Part shown: in pieces, positions 1-9,105 of the stretch
Position numbering within the stretch: the first letter of the stretch is position 1
Layout: the number at the start of each line of letters is the position of its first letter
DNA from: Bog-752 sp963799395
GTDB lineage: Bacteria; Actinomycetota; Thermoleophilia; UBA2241
Reading direction: 5' to 3'
NCBI GenBank assembly: GCA_963799395.1
Contig: CAWCWZ010000045.1
Span: 1 to 64,000 of the forward strand
Length of the DNA: 64,000 bases
Notes under the pieces: model-generated
Seen by the model: only the letters and a program-made list of their open reading frames with translations
Database searches by the model: none
Told to the model about the DNA's origin: nothing
Program-made: the position numbers and the translations under genes

Positions 1-43
1 GCCGCTGCAAGCGGCCAAGTGGGACATTGAGGGGGAGGATTAC

Positions 44-1399
44 ATGGCGGCGACAGTCGCACCGGGCGCGCAAACTATCGAAGGCTTCGTCGGCACCGCG
101 TTGGACGAAGCGAAAATATCGCCGCTCCATATCAAGATCATCTCGCTCATTGCGGCGGGCTATTTCTTCGACGTCATCGATTACATCGTCCAGGGCTCGC
201 TGTTCCCGGACATGATCAAGTCCGGCTTCACGACCCCCGGCGGCGCCGCCGCCATCGTCAGCGCCACCACGATCGGAATGTTCATCGGCACCGCCGCCCA
301 AGGCGAGTTCAGCGACCGGTTCGGGCGGCGGTTCGTCTATCAGTTCAACCTTCTGTTGTTCGGCGTGTTCACGATCCTCGGCGCGTTCGCCCCGAGCATT
401 ACGGTGCTGCTGATTTGCCGCTTCATCGCCGGGCTGGGGCTCGGCGCCGAACAACCGCTCTGCTTCGTCTACGCCGGCGAATATTCGCCCAAGCGCATCC
501 GCGGCCGCATCCTGGCGATCATTCATTTCGTCGGCGGCGCCTGCGTGTGGCCGATCTCGACGCTGTTCGTGCTCGCCTTCCGCGATACGATTCACTGGCA
601 AGGCGTGTGGATCTGCTTCGGCATCGGCGCGCTGATCGTCTGGGTGCTCCGCTTCACGCTGCCGGAATCGCCGCGTTATCTGTCGACGCACGGCCGCGGC
701 AACGAAGCGCTCAATTTGCTTGGGCGGCTCGGCATCGCCGGACCGAAGCAGCCGCTGACCACGGATGCGGCCAGCGACACCAAGAGCGATCCGTTCGCCG
801 TCGTCTTCAGGCAGTTTCCGGTCCGCGTCATCGCCGGCATGATCTGCTTCTCGGCGTTCTTCGGCGTGGCGATCGGGCTCGGCGGCTGGCTGCCCAGCAT
901 CATGGTCGACAAGGGCTTCACCATCACCAAGTCGCTGACCTTCACGCTCGGCATGAACCTTGCCGTGCCGTGCGCCAGCATCTGCATGATGTACACGCTG
1001 GACAAATACGGCCGCAAGATCACGTCGATCTGCGCGTTCATCGGCGCCGGCATCATGGCCATCGTCTTCGCCAATGCCGGCAGCGATGCCGAGCTGCTGA
1101 TCGCCGGCTTCATCATGGTCTTCTTCATTCAGGTCGCCGGCAACGCGATGCAAATCTTCGCGTCCGAGGTGTTCCCCACCAACGCGCGGACATCGGGCTT
1201 CGGCTGGGCCGCGGGCGTCGGCCGGCTCGCCACCGCCGGCATCTTCCCGGCGATCCTGTGGGTCAAGAACGGCTGGGGGCTGACCACGGTGTTCGCGTGT
1301 CTCGCGATCGTGCTGCTGATCGCCGCGGTTTCGGTGATCTTCCTCGGTCCGGAGGCGCGGCAGAAGAGCCTCGACGAGATCGCGCCGCCGACGGGGTAG
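44..1399 (+). CDS. MFS transporter, sugar-porter/AAHS-like
   Basis: A 451-residue major facilitator superfamily permease, an inner-membrane secondary transporter with about 12 hydrophobic segments. The cytoplasmic loop after the second segment carries the MFS signature DRFGRR (about residues 91-96). The end of the first half has LPESPRYL, typical of the sugar-porter and aromatic-acid/H+ symporter subfamilies. The start is supported by a GGGGAGG Shine-Dalgarno six bases before ATG. Length is normal for the family. The substrate cannot be told. Codon choice and the adjacent repeat and aminotransferase look alphaproteobacterial (Bradyrhizobium type), unlike everything right of 2.69 kb. The family is confident; the substrate is open. 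Confidence 0.9.
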   Translation: MAATVAPGAQTIEGFVGTALDEAKISPLHIKIISLIAAGYFFDVIDYIVQGSLFPDMIKSGFTTPGGAAAIVSATTIGMFIGTAAQGEFSDRFGRRFVYQFNLLLFGVFTILGAFAPSITVLLICRFIAGLGLGAEQPLCFVYAGEYSPKRIRGRILAIIHFVGGACVWPISTLFVLAFRDTIHWQGVWICFGIGALIVWVLRFTLPESPRYLSTHGRGNEALNLLGRLGIAGPKQPLTTDAASDTKSDPFAVVFRQFPVRVIAGMICFSAFFGVAIGLGGWLPSIMVDKGFTITKSLTFTLGMNLAVPCASICMMYTLDKYGRKITSICAFIGAGIMAIVFANAGSDAELLIAGFIMVFFIQVAGNAMQIFASEVFPTNARTSGFGWAAGVGRLATAGIFPAILWVKNGWGLTTVFACLAIVLLIAAVSVIFLGPEARQKSLDEIAPPTG

Positions 1400-1410
1400 G
1401 CATGCTGCGC

Positions 1411-1483
1411 CGTCATTGCGAGGAGCGAAAGCGACGAAGCCATCCGACTGCACTCTGGATGCTTCGCTTCGCTCGCAGTGACG
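1411..1483. repeat. Bradyrhizobium-type intergenic palindromic repeat
   Basis: An imperfect inverted repeat between two convergent genes. The left arm begins GTCATTGCGAGGAGCGAAAG and the right arm is its near reverse complement, ending GCTTCGCTCGCAGTGAC. From memory, this motif family is abundant between genes in Bradyrhizobium and Rhodopseudomonas. It may act as a bidirectional terminator here. It supports an alphaproteobacterial source for the first 2.7 kb. Confidence 0.7.
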
Positions 1484-1489
1484 AAACAA

Positions 1490-2684
1490 TCACTGCAAAT
1501 TGCCGCAGAAGCGCTGGATGCGCGTGCAGGCTTCTTCGAGCGCGCTGGTCGCGGTCGCGTACGAGATGCGGAACGCCGGCCCGACGCCGAACGGCGTGCC
1601 CTGCACCACCGCGACGCCTTCGGCTTCGAGCAGACTCGGTGACGAAATCCTCGTCGGTCGCGAGCTTTTTGCCGGTCGGCGCCGTCCTGCCCATGGTGCC
1701 GGCGCAGGACGGATAGACGTAGAACGCGCCTTCCGGCTTCGGGCAGGCGATGCCCTTGGCCTGGTTGAGCATCGACACGCAGAGGTCGCGGCGCTCCTTG
1801 AAAATCTTGTTGTGCTTGGGGATGAAATCCTGCGGCCCGTTGAGCGCCTCGACCGCGGCCCATTGCGCCACCGCGGTCGGGTTCGACGTCGACTGCGACT
1901 GGATCATCGCCATGGTTTGGATGAGCTTCTCCGGGCCGCCGGCATAGCCGATGCGCCAGCCGGTCATGCAGTAGGCCTTGGACACGCCGTTCACCGTCAG
2001 CGTGCGCTCGTAGAGCCGCGGCTCGAGCTGCGCCGGCGAGTAGAACTCGAAGTCGTCGTAGACCAGGTGCTCGTACATGTCGTCGGCCATGACGTGGACG
2101 TGCGGATGGCGCATCAGCACGTCGGTGACGGTCTTCAATTCGGCGCGCGTATAGGCGGCGCCGGTCGGGTTCGACGGCGAGTTGAAGATGATCCACTTGG
2201 TCTTCGGCGTGATCGCCTTTTCCAAGGCTTCCGGCTTCATCTTGTAGCCGGCCTCCATGGCGGTGACGACCGGAACCGGCTCGCCGCCGGCGAGCAGCAC
2301 CATGTCGGGATAGCTCACCCAATAGGGCGCCGGGATGATCACCTCGTCGCCCGGATTGATAGTCGCCATCAGCGCGTTGTAGAGCACCTGCTTGCCGCCG
2401 GTGCCGACGATGATCTGCGACGGCTTGTAATCGAGCTCGTTCTCGCGCTTGAACTTGCGCGACACCGCGGCCTTGAGCTCGGCAATGCCGTCGACGGCGG
2501 TGTATTTCGACGACTTGCCGTCGCGGATCGCCTTGATCGCCGCCTCTTTGATGTTGTCGGGCGTGTCGAAGTCGGGCTCGCCGGCGCCGAGCCCGATGAC
2601 GTCGCGGCCGGCCGCTTTCAGCGCCCGCGCTTTGTCCGTCACCGCGATGGTCGCCGACGGCTTGACGCGCATGACCCGGTCCAT
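1490..2684 (-). CDS. aatA: Aspartate aminotransferase, 5'-truncated and frameshifted
   Basis: A class I PLP-dependent aminotransferase (aspartate + 2-oxoglutarate to oxaloacetate + glutamate). The sequence has the GAGEPDFDTP N-terminal motif, the SNPTG loop and the PLP-lysine context VSKAYCMTGWR. Two defects are visible. First, the protein begins at RVKPSATIAV, so the usual first six to eight residues (MSFL... in rhizobial homologues, from memory) are replaced by MDRVM at the junction near 2,684. Second, one extra base near 1,631-1,634 shifts the frame after the DEDFVTE segment. Reading past it restores the normal C-terminus (RISYATATSALEEA...) and a TGA at 1490-1492. The frameshift is probably a sequencing error. 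Confidence 0.85.
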
Positions 2685-2690
2685 GGTCGC
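2670..2690. other. Chimeric junction between unrelated sequences
   Basis: Two minus-strand genes are broken at the same point. To the right, an MttB-family protein follows its paralogue as far as SSYEHLVLGD and then loses homology, missing about 110 C-terminal residues. To the left, an aminotransferase starts abruptly at RVKPSA without its native N-terminus. The join lies within about 20 bases. The two sides differ in apparent taxonomy and codon style. It is best read as an assembly join; a recombination junction is the alternative. Confidence 0.75.
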
Positions 2691-3840
2691 CGAGCACGAG
2701 GTGTTCGTACGAGCTCTGGAGACCCGACTCGAGGTAGCCGACGTCGTGGAGGAGCGTCGCCCGGCAGAGCTCGCCGAGTACCGCGCCCATCGCCGCCTCG
2801 GCAGCGGCCTGTTCGTCGACGAGCTTGCTGTCGGAGTCGCCGGCGTAGGCCCAGCTCGGCAGGCCGTACCAGCGCGCCAGGTCGACGCAGGCCTGATTGC
2901 CGAGCGCCACCCCCGGCGCCCGGTACGCGTCGACCATCGTGCGCATGTTGAGGACGCCGACGCCGGCGCCGTAAAGGAACGGCGCGCCGGCGTGGGCGAG
3001 CTGGTGCACGACGAGGCCGGCGAGCACTTCGGCGTTGGCGACGAGGACCACGGCGGGGATCGACGCCGGCGCCGTCGAGCCCGCCGAGGGCGCCGGCGCG
3101 AGGATCGCCGGCAGCTCGAGCTCGCCGCAGGCGATCAGCTTGTCGAGACAGGTTTCGTCGAGCTGAAGGGGCGGCGACGACATCGTCAGACAGGCGAGGC
3201 TGCCGGCCGGGCCGCAGGCCGCCGCCATCTCGGCCATGACGCGCAACGGCGCCCCGCCGAAGGGGCTCGAGACCACGATCGGCTTGCGCGTGCCGGCCAG
3301 CATGGCGGCGAGCTGGACGAGGTCGACGCGCTCGGCGTCGACGTCCTCGGGCAGTCCCATCGACATCACGAAGTCGATGTTGGGGAGCTTCTCGCAGAGG
3401 GCCGCGTAGGCTTCGACGTCGGCCAGGCGCGCCCGGCGGCGGCCTTGCCGCGGGTCGGCGACGTAGAGGCAGTCGGGACCCGTGCCATACCAGGTGCGGC
3501 CGTCGGCGAGCTCGCGGTCGAGGCTGCCGTCGGGCGCCCGACCCTTGAGCAGCCACGTACGCGGCGCGCTCGCCAGAGCCCGCTCGATGAGCTCGCGCGG
3601 CAGGCGGGCGCGGGTGTCGCAGACACCCGCGCCCGCCTGCCGCAGCAGCTCGAGCGCCTGGGGGTGGCGGACCTCGACGCCGGTCTCGGCGAGCAGTTTG
3701 CAGGTCGCCTCGTGGACCCTGCCGCAGGCCGCGTCGTCCCAGACGCGCAGCTCGGCCCGCGGGGCGCCGCCCGGCGGCGCGGGCGCCGCGCTCGACGACG
3801 AAGCGCCCGATGGCGACGGCGTGGCCGCGGTGTCGGTCAC
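2685..3840 (-). CDS. MttB-family methyltransferase paralogue, 3'-truncated
   Basis: The second of two adjacent trimethylamine-methyltransferase-like proteins (MttB superfamily). These are TIM-barrel enzymes that move a methyl group from a quaternary or tertiary amine to a corrinoid protein. The GTG start at 3840 overlaps the TGA of the upstream copy (GTGA), so the two are translationally coupled. It has a 25-residue Ser/Ala/Pro-rich leader, then the family body, very like its neighbour (MSMGLPEDV, ILAPAPSAGS, GYLESGLQSS). No in-frame amber codon is present, so it is a non-pyrrolysine member (the glycine-betaine MtgB type is the known example). It stops at LVLGD at the junction, so about a quarter of the protein is missing. 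No corrinoid protein gene is visible nearby. Confidence 0.8.
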
Positions 3841-5240
3841 GCCTCGCGCTCCCGGCCGGCGGCCCGCATGATCTCGCCGATGCGGGCCTGCGCGGCGGGG
3901 TCGAGTGTGAAAGCGCGGTCGCCGCGCAGCTCGGCGACCCGCGCCTTGACGCGGTCGAGCATCGTCGGTCGTCCGGCGGCGTCCCATCTGTCGTAGACCG
4001 AGTGGTCGAAGAGGTCGTCGTACCAGAAGTCGCGGGCGTGCCGGCGGGTGTACTTGCGGGCGAGGAAGTTGCCGCCGGGGCCGACCTCGGCGATCTCCTC
4101 GAGGGCGAGGGCTTCGTCGTCGGTGGCCACGTCCCTCATGAAGGCCTTGGCCCAGCCGATCGCGGCGTGGCCGAAGACGATCGATTCGCACGAGCTCTGC
4201 AGGCCGGATTCGAGGTAGCCGACGTCGTGCACCAGGGTGCCGCGCCCGAGGCCCCCGGACATGGCCGTGAGGCCGTACTCGAGGGCGAACTGCTCGTCGA
4301 TCGTCTTTGAGTCCGACATGGCCGCGTAGTTGAAGCTGGGCAGCCCGTACCAGCGGCAGAGGTCCTCCTGGGCCGCCTGGCCGAGGGGACTTTCGGGGGT
4401 GGTGTAGGCGTCGACCGCGGTGCGCATGTCCATGGCGCCCACGCCGACGCCCCAGACGAAGGGCGCGCCGGGCTTGATCTGCTGGTGGTACACGAGGCCG
4501 GCCAGCACCTCGGCGTTGCCGACCACGACGGTGCCGGCGATCGACCGCGGTCCGGTCGAACCGGCGTTGGGCGCCGGCGCCCAGATCACCGGCACGTCGT
4601 GCTCGGCGCAGGCCCTGAGCTTGGTGAGACCGTCCCTGTCGTGCATCAGCGGCGGCGCCGGCATGGCGTAGATCATGAAGCTGTCGGGCGCGCCGGCGGC
4701 GGCGCACATCTCCTTGACGGCGCCGATCACGCCGCCGTTGCGGGTCGCCACCATGAGCGGCTTGCGGGTGCCGGCGAGCATCGAGGCGACGGCCGACAGG
4801 TCGTCGATCTCGAGCGGCGCGTCCTCCGGCAGACCCATCGACATGACGAAGTCGAGGTGGGGCAGCCGCTCGCAGAGGGCGGCCATCTCCTCGATGTCGG
4901 CGTTGCGCACGCGCCGGCGAGCGCCGCTGTCGGGGTCGCGGTAGTAGAGGCAGTCTGAGCCCGTGCCGAAATAGGTGTTGCCGTTGCGCAGCTCGAGGAC
5001 CTCGTCGCGGCCGCGCGACCGGACGGTCCAGGTCCGGGGGGCGGAGCCAAGGGCCCTGTCGACGGCGGCAGTGTCCAGTCGGACGCGTGAGCCGTCGACC
5101 CGGCCGCCGGCCGCGGCGAAGACCTCGAGGGCGGGTTCGAATCGGACGTCGATGCCGGTTTCGGCGAGGACCTTCAGGGTGGCCTCGTGGACGCGACGGC
5201 AGTCGTCCTCGCTCCAGACCGTGATGCGGGCCGCTGACAT
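3837..5240 (-). CDS. MttB-family (non-pyrrolysine) methyltransferase
   Basis: 467 residues, full length for the MttB superfamily. Members demethylate trimethylamine or quaternary amines such as glycine betaine, loading the methyl group on a cognate corrinoid protein. Family landmarks include GIDVRFEPALEV near the N-terminus, the FGTGSDCLYYRDPDSG loop, MSMGLPEDAP, WAPAPNAGSTG and the HDVGYLESGLQSS segment near residue 340. There is no TAG inside the frame, so it does not encode pyrrolysine. The start ATG is preceded by an AGGAAAGGGG ribosome site. It overlaps the next gene by GTGA. Substrate is unknown; the pairing suggests two related substrates or a heteromeric enzyme (inference). Confidence 0.85.
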   Translation of the reverse strand: MSAARITVWSEDDCRRVHEATLKVLAETGIDVRFEPALEVFAAAGGRVDGSRVRLDTAAVDRALGSAPRTWTVRSRGRDEVLELRNGNTYFGTGSDCLYYRDPDSGARRRVRNADIEEMAALCERLPHLDFVMSMGLPEDAPLEIDDLSAVASMLAGTRKPLMVATRNGGVIGAVKEMCAAAGAPDSFMIYAMPAPPLMHDRDGLTKLRACAEHDVPVIWAPAPNAGSTGPRSIAGTVVVGNAEVLAGLVYHQQIKPGAPFVWGVGVGAMDMRTAVDAYTTPESPLGQAAQEDLCRWYGLPSFNYAAMSDSKTIDEQFALEYGLTAMSGGLGRGTLVHDVGYLESGLQSSCESIVFGHAAIGWAKAFMRDVATDDEALALEEIAEVGPGGNFLARKYTRRHARDFWYDDLFDHSVYDRWDAAGRPTMLDRVKARVAELRGDRAFTLDPAAQARIGEIMRAAGREREA

Positions 5241-5629
5241 CGGTTCCCCTTTCCTGAAGCGGGCTCCTCACGCGAGGGGCCTTGTGCCGGGCGAGCTCTC
5301 TAAGAGACGGCGGTGGTCGCCCAGGTCGGCAGGTGCTCGCCTGTCTTCGCTTTGTGGCGGTGGCCAGTGGCCGTGACCGGCCGCCTGCCGCGCGAAGACG
5401 CTACGGCGTGGGGACGAGGCGCGAAGGACCGCGCTCGGAGAAGATCTTGAACCAGATGCCGCCGAAGAACTCACCGGCTGCGGCGCTCGTGGCGGCGAGT
5501 GTGGCACAGCGAGCAATCTCGGCGCGAAGGTTCAGCTCGGCGACCCCTGGTGCGGGTCCGGCGGACGGGCCGGACGATGATCTTCCGCCGCCCATCTTCT
5601 GGGACCGGTCGGGGGCTGTCAAGCGGGGT
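5241..5629. other. Intergenic, no convincing gene
   Basis: This lies between the MttB pair and ychF, all on the minus strand. One reading frame of 73 codons (complement 5401-5622, TTG start) runs on from ychF. It ends in an FFGGIWFKIFSERGPS segment with no family I recognise. Its start lacks a ribosome site and it may be chance. I see no RNA element here. Confidence 0.3.
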
Positions 5630-6715
5630 TCAGGCCGTGTGGCGGAAGTTCATGACGTCGCCGTCGGCGACCACGTAGTCGCGGCCCTCGACGCGCAGCG
5701 CGCCTTTGTCGCGGGCGTGGGCGAACGAACCCAGGGTGAGGAGGGCGTCGATCGGCACGACCTCGGCGCGCACGAACTTCTTCTGGATGTCGCCGTGGAT
5801 GCGGCCGGCGGCCTGCCAGGCCGTCCAGCCGCGCGGCAGCTGCCAGGCGCGGCTCTCGCTCGACTTGAAGTCGCCGGTGAAGAAGGTGATGTAGCCGAGG
5901 GCGCGGTAGCAGCCGGCGATCAGCTCGTCGACCCCGCCGGGCGGCACGCCGAGCTCGTCGCGAAACTCGGCGGCTTCGTCGGGCTCGAGCTCGGCGAGCT
6001 CGACTTCGAGGCGGGCCGCCAGGGCGACGACCTCGTCGCCGCGCTCGCGGGCCCAGGCGACGAGGTCGTCGCCCGCCCCGAGATGCGACTCGTCGGTGTT
6101 CAGGACGAACAGCACCGGCCGCTCGGTGACCAGGGCGAGGTCGCGCATGAGCGGCTCCTCGTCGCCGGCGCGTTCGATCTGGCGGGCGCGGCGGCCTTCG
6201 GCCAGCTCGCCGGTGAAGCGCTCGAGGACCGTGAGCTCCTTCTGCGCCTGGCGGTCGCCGGCGCGCGCCGCCTTGACCGTCTTGTCGCGGCGCCGTTCGA
6301 CGAGCTCGAGGTCGCTGAGGATGAGCTCGGTCTCGACGGCCTCGACGTCGGCCACGGGATCGATCGTGTCACGGGGAAAGGCGACTTCAGGGTTCGCGAA
6401 GGCCCGCACCACGTGGGCGACCGCGTCGACCTCGCGGATGTCGGACAGGAAGCGGCTGCCCAGACCCTGACCGTGCTCGCCGCCGCCGCCGGCCAGACCG
6501 GGGATATCGACGACCTCGATCGTGGCGTGAACCTCGCGTGGCGTCTGCAGGACCTCGTTCAGCCTGTCGAGGCGCTCGTCGGGCACGGCGACCACGCCGT
6601 GGTTGGCCTCGGCCGAGCTGAAGGCGTACGCGGTGGCCAGCGCGCCGGCGTGGGTGAGCGCGTTGAACACGGTGGTCTTGCCGGCGTTGGGCAGTCCGAC
6701 GATGCCGAGCTTCAT
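5630..6715 (-). CDS. ychF: Ribosome-binding ATPase/GTPase YchF
   Basis: 361 residues, the standard length for YchF/OLA1, a universally conserved P-loop NTPase that associates with ribosomes and is linked to stress responses. The Walker A is GLPNAGKTT at residues 7-15, and DIPGLAGGGGEHGQG is the G3 loop. The base-recognition motif is NTDES rather than NKxD, the NxxE pattern that gives YchF its ATP preference. A C-terminal TGS-like domain begins at ITFFTGDFK and includes the conserved AAGRIHGDIQKKFVRAEV block. The frame is intact. It ends just after the PAP2 gene, which is transcribed the same way with only a seven-base gap, so the two are probably co-transcribed. Confidence 0.96.
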   Translation of the reverse strand: MKLGIVGLPNAGKTTVFNALTHAGALATAYAFSSAEANHGVVAVPDERLDRLNEVLQTPREVHATIEVVDIPGLAGGGGEHGQGLGSRFLSDIREVDAVAHVVRAFANPEVAFPRDTIDPVADVEAVETELILSDLELVERRRDKTVKAARAGDRQAQKELTVLERFTGELAEGRRARQIERAGDEEPLMRDLALVTERPVLFVLNTDESHLGAGDDLVAWARERGDEVVALAARLEVELAELEPDEAAEFRDELGVPPGGVDELIAGCYRALGYITFFTGDFKSSESRAWQLPRGWTAWQAAGRIHGDIQKKFVRAEVVPIDALLTLGSFAHARDKGALRVEGRDYVVADGDVMNFRHTA

Positions 6716-6722
6716 GACCGCA

Positions 6723-7373
6723 CTATATCTTCACGAGGGCGATGTAGGGCAGCCCCAGGACCAGGCCCAGGCAGACGCCGGCGAGCACGTCGGCGAGGAA
6801 GTGGACGCGCAGGTAGACGCGGCTCGCGGCGAGGACCACGGCGAGCGCCGCGAAGGCCGGCCAGAGACCTGGGTAGAGGACGCTCATCGTCAAGGCGCCG
6901 ACGGTGCTCATGCTGGCGTGCGACGAGGGAAACGACGGGCTCAGGGGCAGCGGGATGTGCGCCTTGCCGCCGGGGTCGCGCTGCGGCGGGCGCCGGCGGC
7001 GGAAGACCAGCTTGACGGCGAAGGTAAGCCACTCGGTGGCGAGCACGGCGCCGGCGACGTAGACGAAGCGCCGGCCCGAAAAGCCGCCTGCTCCGGCCGC
7101 AGCGCCGACGGCCGCGGCGGCGAACCAGACGATGCCGTAGTTGCCGGTGAGGGAGAGCGCGCCGAGCGGCACGGTGAACCAGCGTGGGTGCGGCCAGCGG
7201 CCGGCGATCACGGCCGAGGCGGCGAGGTCGCGCGCCTCGAGGCGCCGCAGCAGGCCGGAGCCGTCGCTGGGGTCGGGAGCGGGGGTCGGGCCGTGGTCCT
7301 GCCCGGAGCCGGCGGGGGGCGTGTCCGCACCGGCGGGGGGACCCGCGGGAGGTGGCGTCTGGCTGCTCGGCAT
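6723..7373 (-). CDS. PAP2-family membrane phosphatase
   Basis: 216 residues. A Pro-rich cytoplasmic N-terminus (about 45 residues) is followed by several hydrophobic segments. The three-part PAP2 phosphatase signature is present: K(x6)RP-like KLVFRRRRPP, then PSFPSSHAS, then SRVYLRVHFLADV. These give the catalytic Arg, His, and Arg-His-Asp set. Enzymes of this kind dephosphorylate phosphatidic acid, undecaprenyl diphosphate or related lipid phosphates at the membrane. Which one is not clear. It starts 62 bases from the divergent ACT-domain gene, so both promoters must lie in that gap. Confidence 0.88.
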   Translation of the reverse strand: MPSSQTPPPAGPPAGADTPPAGSGQDHGPTPAPDPSDGSGLLRRLEARDLAASAVIAGRWPHPRWFTVPLGALSLTGNYGIVWFAAAAVGAAAGAGGFSGRRFVYVAGAVLATEWLTFAVKLVFRRRRPPQRDPGGKAHIPLPLSPSFPSSHASMSTVGALTMSVLYPGLWPAFAALAVVLAASRVYLRVHFLADVLAGVCLGLVLGLPYIALVKI

Positions 7374-7435
7374 GAAAGACCGGCGTTCAGTATACTATCG
7401 GCCTGACTTCTTCCCGGTCAGCAGGCCAGGTCGCC

Positions 7436-7726
7436 GTGCCCGATCAACCGTCTCGCACCAGCGTCATCATCACCGCCCTCGGGCCCGACAGGCACGGCCT
7501 GCTGGCGGCCGTCGCCACCACCGTCGCCGAGTGCGACGCCAACGTCGACGACGTCAGTCAGACCGTCGCGGGCGGCATGTTCACGATGATCATGTTCGTG
7601 TCGTTCTCGAGCGGCGAGACGACGATGGCGGCCCTCCAGGAAGCCCTGGCCCGGACCGGCGCCCACGTCGGCCTGCAGATCACCGTGCAGCACGAAGACA
7701 TCTTCCGCTACATGCACCGCGTCTAG
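7436..7726 (+). CDS. ACT-domain protein, UPF0237 type
   Basis: 96 residues forming one ACT fold, a small-ligand (often amino-acid) binding module. It opens with the usual VIITALGPDRHGLLAAVATTVAE strand-helix. It resembles UPF0237 proteins, which commonly sit directly upstream of a UPF0210/PFL gene as here (14-base gap). It starts with GTG at 7436. A TATACT hexamer at 7391-7396 may be its -10, though no good -35 is seen. Function is unproven; it is probably a regulatory partner of the next protein. Confidence 0.85.
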   Translation: MPDQPSRTSVIITALGPDRHGLLAAVATTVAECDANVDDVSQTVAGGMFTMIMFVSFSSGETTMAALQEALARTGAHVGLQITVQHEDIFRYMHRV

Positions 7727-7740
7727 CGCGGTCGCGCGCC

Positions 7741-9105
7741 ATGGTCTTCATCACCAGCGAAGAGATCCTCGAGACCGTTCGCATGATCCAGGACGAGAAC
7801 CTCGACGTGCGGGCCGTCACCATGGGGATCTCGCTCTCCGACTGCGCCTCGCGCGACGTCGGCCGCGTCTGTGAGCGCGTCCACGACAAGATCCTCGCGC
7901 GCGCCGGCCGCCTGGTGCCGGTGGCCCTCGAGATCCAGGAGAAGTACGGCGTGCCGATCGTCAATCGCCGGGTGTCGGTCACGCCGATCGCCGACGTGGT
8001 CGCCGGGGGCGACGGCGACGACTTCGTCGCCGTCGCCCACGCCCTCGACGCGGCCGCCGCCGAGATCGGCATCGACTTCGTCGGCGGCTTCTCGGCCCTG
8101 GTCCAGAAGGGCTTTACCCGCCACGACGCCGCCCTGATCGACGCCATCCCCCAGGCGATCGCCGAAACGCAGCGCGTCTGCTCGTCGGTCAACGTGGCCT
8201 CCACCCGGGCCGGCATCAACATGGACGCGGTGACGCGGATGGCCGACGTGCTGCTCGACGTGTCGCGCCGCACAGCCGACCGCGACTCGATCGGCTGCGC
8301 CAAGATCGTCACCTTCTGCAACGTGCCCGAGGACAACCCCTTCATGGCCGGCTCGCTGCACGGCAGCGGCGAGCCCGAGGTGAGCATCAACGTCGCCATC
8401 TCGGGACCGGGGGTCATCCGTAACGTGGTCGCCGGCCACCCCGACCTGTCGTTCACCGACCTCGCCGACCTCATCAAGCGCACGACCTTCAAGATCACGC
8501 GCGTCGGCGAGCTGGTCGCCCGCGAGGCGGCCGAGATGCTCGGCGCCCAGATGGGCATCATCGACCTCTCGCTGGCGCCCTCGCCGGCGGTCGGCGACTC
8601 GGTGGCCGAGATCCTCGAAGCCATGGGGCTGGCCCGCACCGGAGCGCCGGGCACCACGATGGCGCTCGCCCTGCTGAACGACGCCGTCAAGAAGGGCGGC
8701 GTCATGGCGACCTCGTCGACCGGCGGCCTGTCGGGCGCCTTCATCCCGGTGAGCGAAGACGCCGGCATGGCGCGCGCCGCCGCCGAAGGCGTGCTCTCGA
8801 TCGAGAAGCTCGAGGCGATGACGTCGGTCTGCTCGCTCGGCCTCGACATGATCGTCGTGCCGGGCGACACCTCGCGCGACGCTCTCGCCGGCACCATCGC
8901 CGACGTCATGGCGATCGGCATGATCAACGGAAAGACGACCGGCGCCCGCCTGATCCCCGCGTGCGGCAAGGCGGTCGGCGACTGGGTCGAGCTCGGCGGC
9001 TTGTTCGGCGCCGCGCCGGTGATGCCCTTGAGCGCCGCCGGCAACGAGGCCTTCGTGGCCCGCGGCGGGCGCGTCCCGGCGCCGCTGCAGAGCCTGACCA
9101 ACTAG
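7741..9105 (+). CDS. PFL family protein, UPF0210/DUF711
   Basis: 454 residues, full length for the UPF0210 (DUF711) family, which shares the pyruvate-formate-lyase-like fold but has no assigned reaction. Conserved blocks seen here include ETVRMIQDENLDVRAVTMGI at the N-terminus, VNVASTRAGINMDAV, FCNVPEDNPFMAGS, GSGEPEVSINVAISGPGV and TGGLSGAFIPVSEDAGM. The reading frame is intact. It follows the ACT gene with the same orientation and is closed by a strong hairpin. The ACT-PFL pairing is a recurrent conserved operon in anaerobes and actinobacteria. Function unknown. Confidence 0.9.
   Translation: MVFITSEEILETVRMIQDENLDVRAVTMGISLSDCASRDVGRVCERVHDKILARAGRLVPVALEIQEKYGVPIVNRRVSVTPIADVVAGGDGDDFVAVAHALDAAAAEIGIDFVGGFSALVQKGFTRHDAALIDAIPQAIAETQRVCSSVNVASTRAGINMDAVTRMADVLLDVSRRTADRDSIGCAKIVTFCNVPEDNPFMAGSLHGSGEPEVSINVAISGPGVIRNVVAGHPDLSFTDLADLIKRTTFKITRVGELVAREAAEMLGAQMGIIDLSLAPSPAVGDSVAEILEAMGLARTGAPGTTMALALLNDAVKKGGVMATSSTGGLSGAFIPVSEDAGMARAAAEGVLSIEKLEAMTSVCSLGLDMIVVPGDTSRDALAGTIADVMAIGMINGKTTGARLIPACGKAVGDWVELGGLFGAAPVMPLSAAGNEAFVARGGRVPAPLQSLTN

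Noticed and set aside
2685..5240. Pyrrolysine in the MttB genes
   Set aside because: No in-frame TAG in either copy and no pyl genes in view.
1129..5271. A 1,380-codon open frame on the minus strand
   Set aside because: It strings together shadow frames of the MttB genes, a partial MttB and the antisense of the aminotransferase region across the junction. Only its 2,690-3,840 part is real coding.
5401..5622. 73-codon frame after ychF with a TTG start
   Set aside because: No ribosome site, no family, and its TTGACA start could be part of a promoter. Mentioned only as an intergenic note.
7141..7740. Start of the PFL protein at 7,141
   Set aside because: The upstream extension is antisense to the PAP2 gene and overlaps the ACT gene. 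ATG 7741 matches family length.
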